From NCBI GenBank assembly GCA_050247155.1, contig JBFWUS010000019.1, positions 9,897-73,896 of the forward strand: a stretch of 64,000 nt of DNA, written 5' to 3'. Below the pieces are notes generated by a model. It was not told where the DNA came from. It searched no databases and saw only the letters and a program-made list of their open reading frames with translations. Below are positions 40,751 through 48,300 of the stretch, piece after piece. Every line of letters starts with the position of its first letter. The first letter of the stretch is position 1. This DNA comes from Mesorhizobium_G sp050247155. GTDB taxonomy: Bacteria > Pseudomonadota > Alphaproteobacteria > Rhizobiales > Rhizobiaceae. The position numbers and the translations under genes are program-made.

Positions 40751-42241
40751 GTGGTGAGGCATCGTTTGCGGGCTACGGTCATTCGTATCGCTTGGCTTTT
40801 CGCCGCGTTAACCTGGGTGGCCATCCCGGCAGCCGCGCAGCAGCGTATTGCGCTGGTCATCGGCAACTCCGACTATCAGCACACAACCAAGCTGAAAAAT
40901 CCGCGCAACGACGCTGAAGATGTCAGCGCGAAGCTCAAATCACTCGGTTTCGAGCTTATGGGCGGTGTCGATCTCGACCGCCGCGCGCTTGTCGGCGAAT
41001 TGATAAAATTCGGCCGCGCCGCGGAGAAGGCGGATGTCGCGCTGTTCTTCTATGCCGGTCACGGGTTGCAGGTGAACGGCCAGAATTATCTCGTGCCGGT
41101 CGATGCGCTGGTCGAGTTCGAGGCCGAGATCGATATTTCGCTGGTTTCGCTTTCGGGCGTCATACAGCAGCTCGAGCGCGGCTCGAAGACCAATCTGGTC
41201 TTCCTCGATGCCTGCCGCGACAACCCATTCGCCAAAGACCTGGCGAAATCGATGAACCGCAGCGCGGTGTCGTTGTCCAAGGGTCTCGGCCGGGTGCAAT
41301 CGGAGTCCGGCACTTTCATCGCCTTCGCCACCCAGCCGGACGCCGTCGCGTCGGATGGGACAGGACGCAACTCACCATTCACGACCGCCTTGCTGAAGCA
41401 TATCGGCGAGCCGGGCGAAGGCATCTCGGATATGATGATCGAGGTGCGCAACGACGTGATGGCCGCCACGAGCAACAAGCAGGTGCCGTGGGACTCCTCG
41501 TCCCTTACCGGCAAGTTCGCCTTCAAGGAAGCTGCTCCCAGCACTGACTATCCCGCGCTGGAGGCCCTGAGCAAGGTACTCCCGAACGCCGACAAGGATG
41601 CCTACGAGCAGGCCGTTGCCGTGGGAAGCTGCGGCGCATTCGAAGCCTTTCAGCGGCGCTATCCAGAATCGTTCTACGCCGAATTGGCGAAGGAGCGCGC
41701 CACGGCCGCTTGCGCCGCGCCCACCGCCGAAACGAAGGTTGCTGCTGCTCCCACCGGCAAGATGAATGCTGTGCGTTCGCCGGCGCGCGATGGAACCTGC
41801 GAGAAGGGCCCGTTCGATGTGACTTATTGCGCCAGCTCCGTGCTCAAGCCGATCAAAACGAATTTTTATACGCCCGGCATGATGTTCGACGGACGCCGCG
41901 AGACCGCCTGGGTCGAAGCAGAGCCGGACGACGGCATCAACGAGACGGTGACGCTCCATTTCGACGGCGAAAAAATGCTGGCCGGGTTCGAAATCATCAA
42001 CGGCTATGACAAGGATCAGCGCACCTGGGCAAACAATTCACGCGTCCACACGCTGGAAGCCACCACCAGCGACGGTCGTACGCTGGCGGTTGAATTGCAG
42101 GATGTGCGCGGCGCCAGCCGTTTCGACTTCAATCCGCCGGTGAAATCGCGTTGGCTGGAGCTCAGGATCAAGGACGTCTATCCGGGCGCCAAATACAAGG
42201 ATACGGCGATCGCCGAGCTCTATCCGATCTTCGCGGAGTAG
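40751..42241 (+). CDS. Secreted caspase-family (peptidase C14) protein with C-terminal NADase-type glycan-binding domain
   Basis: 496 aa from GTG 40751 (or GTG 40754). A signal peptide ends near IPAAAQ. The caspase-like fold has RIALVIGNSDYQHTTKLKNP, catalytic His104 in FFYAGHGLQVNGQNYLVPVD and Cys155 in VFLDACRDNPFA, both intact. A linker follows (about 280-350). The C-terminal 130 residues (KTNFYTPGMMFDGRRETAWV, GINETVTLHFDGEKMLAGFE, RWLELRIKDVYPGAKYKDTA) are a discoidin-like NADase-type glycan-binding domain. It acts outside the cytoplasm. The substrate is unknown; a role in envelope proteolysis is inferred. Confidence 0.87.
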   Translation: MVRHRLRATVIRIAWLFAALTWVAIPAAAQQRIALVIGNSDYQHTTKLKNPRNDAEDVSAKLKSLGFELMGGVDLDRRALVGELIKFGRAAEKADVALFFYAGHGLQVNGQNYLVPVDALVEFEAEIDISLVSLSGVIQQLERGSKTNLVFLDACRDNPFAKDLAKSMNRSAVSLSKGLGRVQSESGTFIAFATQPDAVASDGTGRNSPFTTALLKHIGEPGEGISDMMIEVRNDVMAATSNKQVPWDSSSLTGKFAFKEAAPSTDYPALEALSKVLPNADKDAYEQAVAVGSCGAFEAFQRRYPESFYAELAKERATAACAAPTAETKVAAAPTGKMNAVRSPARDGTCEKGPFDVTYCASSVLKPIKTNFYTPGMMFDGRRETAWVEAEPDDGINETVTLHFDGEKMLAGFEIINGYDKDQRTWANNSRVHTLEATTSDGRTLAVELQDVRGASRFDFNPPVKSRWLELRIKDVYPGAKYKDTAIAELYPIFAE

Positions 42242-42251
42242 GGTGCTTCCG

Positions 42252-42998
42252 CTATTCCGCGGCCCTGATTGGAAAATCGAAACGCTTTTTCGGAAACGGT
42301 TCGCCCATCAGCGTGAAGTGCCACCATTCGCCCGCATAGTTCCTGAAGCCGGCGGCTTTCATCGTGTCGAGCAGCAATTTTCGGTTTGCGATGGCCGCTT
42401 CGGACAAGGGCCGGTAGGTCGTGCGGCTGATGGCATCGAAACAGTCGAAGCCGGAGCCGAAGTCGAGCGTATTGGGCATCGCGATGCCGCATGTCGGCTT
42501 GGTCCATGTGGTCGGGTCGGCGTTCGACACGATTGCAATATCAACTGTCGAGCCGCGCGAATGCGCCGAGCGCCGGCCGATATAGCCCTGTTTGATCAGT
42601 TGGTTGCGTGGCGTCTTCGGCGACCATAGCGGATCGATATTTCCGCCGGCATCAACCCACGACGCGAAATCGCGCACGGCGGATTCCGGGCGGTAGCAAT
42701 CGAGCACGACCAGCGAAAGGTTCTTTGGCGTAAAAACCCGCTGCGCCCTGGATAGCGCCTTCGCCGCTTTCTCCGTCAGAATGCAGGCGGGGGCTTCGTA
42801 GCCCCTGGCCGGCCGGCCGAAAAAATTGTCTGGGCCGGCGTAAGCCATATGCTGCTGGATGTCGGGCGCGATTTTGGAGAGGTAGATGAAGCCGCGCGGC
42901 AGATCGGCCGCTATTGAGGACTGCGCGGCAGCAAGTGAAATCAGGTTGGTCAAGAGGAGGGGTAGCACGTCTGTGCTGAAAGCTAGCCCCTTCCTCAT
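42252..42998 (-). CDS. M15-family D-Ala-D-Ala dipeptidase (VanX/DdpX-like)
   Basis: 248 aa from ATG 42998; an upstream ATG at 43091 would overlap pbpC. A signal-like hydrophobic start (VLPLLLTNLISLAAAQ) suggests export. Zinc-site motifs are RRSAHSRGSTVDIAIV (His and Asp) and GEWWHFTLMGE (catalytic Glu and His). Other landmarks are VLDCYRPESAVRDFASWV and FDCFDAISRTTYRPLSEAAI. Such enzymes hydrolyse D-Ala-D-Ala. It lies 76 bases after pbpC on the same strand, so a peptidoglycan-recycling role with PBP1C is likely. Confidence 0.88.
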   Translation of the reverse strand: MRKGLAFSTDVLPLLLTNLISLAAAQSSIAADLPRGFIYLSKIAPDIQQHMAYAGPDNFFGRPARGYEAPACILTEKAAKALSRAQRVFTPKNLSLVVLDCYRPESAVRDFASWVDAGGNIDPLWSPKTPRNQLIKQGYIGRRSAHSRGSTVDIAIVSNADPTTWTKPTCGIAMPNTLDFGSGFDCFDAISRTTYRPLSEAAIANRKLLLDTMKAAGFRNYAGEWWHFTLMGEPFPKKRFDFPIRAAE

Positions 42999-43074
42999 CT
43001 GCTGAATCAGCCTGTTCGCGAAAAGATGCCGTAAAGGCGTCCAACGCGTTGTGCTGGAATCGTTTTTCGTGTCG

Positions 43075-45150
43075 CTATTCCACAAAGACATTAACGCTCG
43101 CCGCGCGCCCGACGGCGTCGATCACCGTCAATGTCGCGAACCCCGCGCCGTCGGGCCTCCAGATCGTGTCGCGGCGGCGGTCGTCGGCGGTCAGCAGCTT
43201 GCCGTTGGCCAGCCAGCGGAAAGGCGCGCGGCCGCCCTGCAGCTTCAGCACCAGCGGCGATGCTTCCGCCGCCGACGCGCCGAGATCGACGCGGGCGCCT
43301 TCCGGCGGAAAGATGATACGCGGGGCGGGTTCGGTCGCGGTTGCGATGCGGTCGTCGTCCGCGCCGAAACGCTGAAGCGTGATGGGAAGCTGCTCGCGTG
43401 TCTGACGCAGCGCGCCGGCCGGTGCGCGCGGCAGCGGGATCGAGGCCAGGCCGGAGCGCGAAAAGGCCTCGAACAAGATCGGGGCGGCCGAGACATAGCC
43501 GGCCAGTCCGGGCACGGGCGCCGCGTCGGCGCGGCCGGTCCACACGCCAAGCACATAGCGGCCGTCAAAGCCCACCGACCAGGCGTCGCGGTAGCCGTAA
43601 GAGGTGCCGGTCTTATACGCGATGGCGCGGGTGGCGGCACCCTCCGGCGCTCGGACGCCGGAGAGGATGTCGGCCACTTGCCACGTCGCTCGCTGGTCGA
43701 GCACGGCCTGAGCGGGCTGCGACGGCGGGATGATCTCCGTGCCGTCGCGGAGCGCCCGCGCTTTGCCGCCATTGGCGAACCCCGTGTAGAGCTGGACCAG
43801 ATCGCGCAGCGTGATGCCCGCGCCACCGAGGCCGATGGCCAGGCCCGCGGGCTCGTTGGGCGGCAGGTCGAGCGTGACACCGGACAGGCGAAAGCGCGTC
43901 GTCAGCCGCGCCGGCCCGACGGCATCGAGCAGCCGCACCGCCGGCACGTTGAGCGACAATTGCAGGGCGGTGCGGATAGAGACGTCGCCCTGATAGCCCA
44001 TGTCGAAATTCTTCGGCCGATAGCCGTTGAAGTCGGCCGGGCGGTCTTCGATGATCGTTTCCTGAGCGATGATGCCTTGTTCAAAGGCCAGTCCGTAGAT
44101 GAAGGGTTTCAGCGTCGAACCGGGCGAACGGACGCTCTTGGTCATGTCGATCCAGCCCGAGCGCGAGGCGTCGAAAAAGTCCGCCGATCCGACCTCGGCC
44201 AGGATTTCGCCCGTTCGCGCATCTGCCAGCACCATCGCGACCGACAGCTTTGGTCCCAGCTTCTGCGCGGCCTCGCGCGCCACGGTTTCGAGGTTCTGCT
44301 GGATCGTCCGGTTCAACGTGATCCGATGCGTGATCTCGGATGGCCGCGTACGCATCGCCGCCTGTGCGACATGCGGAGCCAGCGAAGGCAGGGCGCGGCG
44401 GAAGCTCGGCACCACTTCCGTGGAAGCGCGCGCGACCTCGGCTTCGCCAAACAGTCCGGAATGCTCCATGCGCTTCAACACGCGGTCGCGGGCGGCGCGG
44501 GCATTGTCCGGGTGCTTGTCTGGGCGGCGGCGTTCGGGAAGCTGGGGCAGGGCGACCAGCAGTGCCGCTTCGGAAACCGTGAGCCGCTTCGGTTCTTTGC
44601 CAAAGTAGGCCAACGATGCGGCGCGCACGCCTTCCAGATTGCCGCCATAGGGCGCGAGCGTGAGATAGCGGTCGAGGATCTCTTCCTTAGTCAGCCGCCG
44701 CTCGATCTGGATGGCGCGGAAGAGCTGGCGGAATTTCGCGCCGAAGTTGCGGCTCTCGCGCGGTTCGATCAGCCGGGCGAGCTGCATAGACAGCGTCGAG
44801 CCGCCGGAGACGATGCGGCCGTTTCCGGCAAGCTGGCCGGCGGCGCGCAGCAGCGCTATCGGGTCGACGCCGCTGTGGCCGTAAAAGCGCTTGTCCTCAT
44901 AGGCGATCAGCATGTCGACCAGTTTCGGGTCGACGTCCCTAGTCGCGGTGTTTAGCCGCCAGCGGCCGTCCAGCGTGGCGAAGGCGCGCAGCAGCTGGCC
45001 GTCGCGATCCTTGACCTCGACCGAGACCGGCAGGCGCTCGGGCAACGGCGGCGGATAGGCGCGTTCGGCCCATTCGAAGGTCACCCAGGATGCGGCGGCG
45101 AGGGTGAGGGTGGAGGCTGCCGCGATGGCGAGTTTGCGCAGGCGGGTCAT
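43075..45150 (-). CDS. pbpC: Penicillin-binding protein 1C
   Basis: 691 aa. A single N-terminal helix is followed by the GT51 glycosyltransferase domain (Glu85 in IAYEDKRFYGHSGVDPIALL; GGSTLSMQLARL). The transpeptidase domain has Ser345-x-x-Lys348 in SPGSTLKPFIY, the SxN motif in LSLNVPAVRLL, and KTGTS in YKTGTSYGYRDAWSVGFDG. A BiPBP_C domain closes it (IIFPPEGARVDLG, LLTADDRRRD). All catalytic motifs are intact. It sits downstream of the alpha-2-macroglobulin gene, the usual pairing of pbpC and yfhM, with a palindromic element between them. Confidence 0.94.
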   Translation of the reverse strand: MTRLRKLAIAAASTLTLAAASWVTFEWAERAYPPPLPERLPVSVEVKDRDGQLLRAFATLDGRWRLNTATRDVDPKLVDMLIAYEDKRFYGHSGVDPIALLRAAGQLAGNGRIVSGGSTLSMQLARLIEPRESRNFGAKFRQLFRAIQIERRLTKEEILDRYLTLAPYGGNLEGVRAASLAYFGKEPKRLTVSEAALLVALPQLPERRRPDKHPDNARAARDRVLKRMEHSGLFGEAEVARASTEVVPSFRRALPSLAPHVAQAAMRTRPSEITHRITLNRTIQQNLETVAREAAQKLGPKLSVAMVLADARTGEILAEVGSADFFDASRSGWIDMTKSVRSPGSTLKPFIYGLAFEQGIIAQETIIEDRPADFNGYRPKNFDMGYQGDVSIRTALQLSLNVPAVRLLDAVGPARLTTRFRLSGVTLDLPPNEPAGLAIGLGGAGITLRDLVQLYTGFANGGKARALRDGTEIIPPSQPAQAVLDQRATWQVADILSGVRAPEGAATRAIAYKTGTSYGYRDAWSVGFDGRYVLGVWTGRADAAPVPGLAGYVSAAPILFEAFSRSGLASIPLPRAPAGALRQTREQLPITLQRFGADDDRIATATEPAPRIIFPPEGARVDLGASAAEASPLVLKLQGGRAPFRWLANGKLLTADDRRRDTIWRPDGAGFATLTVIDAVGRAASVNVFVE

Positions 45151-45187
45151 GATTCGGACACCCTAGCGTCAGTGCGCAATCTCCAGC

Positions 45188-45319
45188 GACCCCCCTCTGT
45201 CCTGTCGGACATCTCCCCCTCAAGGGGGGAGATCGGCCGGCCGCAAGGATTTCGCCAATCGTCAAAGCTGCTGATCTCCCCCCTTGAGGGGGAGATGTCC
45301 GACAGGACAGAGGGGGGCC
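45188..45319. repeat. Palindromic intergenic element, 47-bp arms (copy 2, inverted)
   Basis: The arms at 45188-45234 and 45273-45319 pair over 47 bp with one mismatch. The arm sequence is that of the element at 17598-17729. The 38-bp centre matches that copy only as its reverse complement, with four or so differences, so the two copies are inverted relative to each other. It occupies most of the gap between the alpha-2-macroglobulin stop and the pbpC start. Confidence 0.92.
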
Positions 45320-45360
45320 GGTGCAGGACCATTGCTATGTCCAACCGCAGCAGGTGAACC

Positions 45361-48300
45361 CTACTGCGCCTTGATCTCCATCATGCCGGTCGCCGTGCGC
45401 GCGGCGAACTGCGGACGGTACATGTCCTCCACCGTCGCCGCCGGATGGGCGAAGACCCCGGGCGTCACCGCACGCACCACATAGGCGAAGGAGAACGAGC
45501 GCGCGTCGCCTGAATTCCGGTCGAAGGCCGCGATGAAGCGGTCGTCGCGGAATTCGAGATGGGCGTAGCTCGTTTCCGGCAACCAGTCGAAGTTCGACAA
45601 GTTGGCGCTGTTCACCAGCCCCGGATTGTCAAGCTCGAAGCCGGCGGGCAGCAGGTCGGAGACCAGCACGCGCGACGGCCAGGCATTGTTCTCGGTGACG
45701 TTCAAAATCACGACGAAGCGGTCGTTCTGATTCACCTCCGTCACGTTCGCCTCGGTGCCGTCCATCTGATAGTAAGTCCGCTCGATGGCGAAACCGTCGC
45801 CGCCAGCCGGCAGCGGCAGTTTCGGCGAGGCGACGGTGGTGACCACCGCCTGCACGGCTTCCGAACCGGTGTTGGTGATGACCAGCGGGCGCTCCGCCAC
45901 TTGCGCGCCGGTTAGCGTCGCGGTGAAGTTGCCCTTGTGCTGCGCGCCGCCTAGGTCAAGCTGGATCTTGTCGCCGCCCTGGCGAAGCGCGCGGGCCGCG
46001 AGCAGCATCCAGGCCTCGTCTTGCGTCGATGTCCAGCGCACCTTGTTGCGCTCGGCGCCGACATATTTGATCAGCTCCGGCACGATCGGAGGCGTCGGGT
46101 TGGACTCCGCCGCCATCGCCAGGATGGCCGCTCCGTCACGCAGCTTGGAGCCGTAGTCGGAGCGGTACCAGTCGAACTCCGGCTTGGACTTCGCCAGCGT
46201 GAAGGCGGCCTGGAAGGTTTCGTTGGCGCGCTGGCTGTCGCCGTAGAGCGAGAGCGACGCGGCCAACTGCGCCACCGCCATCGGGCTGGAGAAGGCCTCC
46301 AGCTTGGTGTCGGTGTAGTAGCGCAGGTCGCCGATCGACGCCTTCTTGTTGCGGGCCAGCACATACATCGCATAGGCGATCTCGGTGCCGCGGCTTTCGA
46401 TGTCCACGTCGTATCCGATCGAGTTTTGCAGATTGTTGACCGCTTGCGCCATCGCCTGCTGCGGCACGTCGTAGTTCAGCTCACGCGCCCGGGTCAGGAA
46501 GTCGGTCACGTAGGAATCGAGCCAGAGGTCGCCAGAGCCCGGCCCCCACAGGCCGAAGCTGCCTGCAGACGACTGGTAGTTCAGCACGCGGTAGATCGCC
46601 TCCTGAATGCGCTTGCGCAGTTCCGGCTCGTCCTTCATGCCGGCGCCGGCCGCCAGCTCGCTGACATAAAGCAAGGGCAGGGCGCGGCTGGTCGTCTGCT
46701 CGGCACAACCATAGGGGTAGCGGTCGAGCGTCATGATCAGCGAAGGAACGTCAAACGCGGCTGAGGGCGAGACGCCGACGGACACGGTCGCGTTTTCAAG
46801 CAGGCTCGCCGCCAGCAGTTCCTTGTCGATGCGCAGCGCCTTACCGTTCGGCCCGAGGTCGACGACCAGACGGGTCGTGACCGGAAGCTGAGCCGGGCGC
46901 ACCGGAATGTTGAGCACCTGTTGCACAGCCGGGCCGCCGCCATCCTTGGCGAGTTTTATCGTCACAGTCGTATCGCCAGCCTTCTGCGGCAGCAGGGGCA
47001 CGGTGACGACGCTGCGCTTGCCGGCGGTCAGCGCGACCTTGGTCGGCAGTTGCGCGCTGCCGGTCGACATTTCTCCGGTCGTCTCGATGGCGAGGTTGTA
47101 GTCGCCGTCGGGCGCGTCGGTGTTGGCGATATCGAGCCGCATGATGGCCGAATCGCCCGGCGCCATGAAGCGCGGATAGCCGGCGGTGATCACCACCGGG
47201 TCGCGGACGATCACGTCCTTCTGGCCGTGGCCGATCGCCTCATTGTTCCAGGCAACGGCCATGACGCGCACGGTGCCGTTGAACTGCGGGATGTCGAAAT
47301 TCACGGTCGCCTTGCCGTCGGCATCGAGCTTCACCGGCCCTTCGAAGAAGGCGACGAGCTTTTCCTTGGGCGGGTTGCCCTGAGCCGACAGGCCGCCGTC
47401 GCCGCCGGTGCGGATTTTTCCGTCCGCGCCGAGCGAGCCGTCAATGATGCGGCCGTAAAGATCGCGGATTTCGAGGCCCAGCATGCGCTGGCCGAAATAC
47501 CAGCTCTCTGGATCCGGCGCCTCGTAGCGGGTCAGGTTCAGGATGCCGACATCGACAGCTGCGATCGACACATAGGCGTCGGAGAGAGCCGCCGCGCCTG
47601 TCACCGTCACCGGGATCGACAGTGGCTTGTTGGGTTCGGTCTTCTCCGGCGTGGCGAAGGCTACTTGCAGCGTCTGTGCCTTCGGGTCGACCGCCAGCCA
47701 GGTCAGACCGATCGACCGGGCAGGCATGCGGCTTTCGGGGCCGTTGCCCGGACGGAAAAGGGTAGCTGTGATATAGGCGCCGCCGCCCCAGCTTGCGTCG
47801 ACTGGAATGTCGACCGTCGCGCCTTCAGCCGGCACGGTCGTGTTGAACGTCTTCAACACGCGCTCGGAACCGACGATCACCTGCAGTTCACCGGCAAAGC
47901 GCGGCGAGACTTTCAGTTTGGCTACCGAACCGGCGACATATTTGTCCTGGTCAAGCGCGATTTCGAGGCCGTCCGGCGTCTCGGTCGAGGTCGCCTCGAC
48001 ATACCAGCCGGACTCGAATTCGTAGCTGGTCTTCGGGCCATCCGGGTCAGCCGTCTCGACTTCGAGACGGTAGCGGCCCCACTCGGTCGGAACGGTGATC
48101 GTACCGTCCTTGTCGGCGGCAACATCCAGTTTCCCATTGGCGATGTTGCGCGTGTAGGTGATTGGCTCGTAGTTCCATGAATTGCCGTTGCGATACCATT
48201 GATAGTCGCGCTCGATCTTCACCAGCGTCCATTGCAGGCCGCTCAAAGCCTTGCGGTTGCCGGTGTTGTCGACGCCGATCACCGAGAATGTTGCAGCGGA

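Noticed and set aside
43051..44955. 634-aa open frame on the plus strand opposite pbpC
   Set aside because: It lies fully antisense to pbpC, which has all catalytic motifs. The translation is rich in Arg, Gly and Asp repeats and matches no domain; it is a GC-driven shadow.
15937..45319. Possible CRISPR arrays from the repeated palindromic blocks
   Set aside because: There are only paired inverted arms, not regularly spaced direct repeats with unique spacers, and no cas genes.
45147..45357. Short frames encoding PPSVLSDISPSRGEI-like peptides at 17588-17791 and 45147-45357
   Set aside because: They are translations of the palindromic arms and appear on both strands because of the symmetry; not genes.
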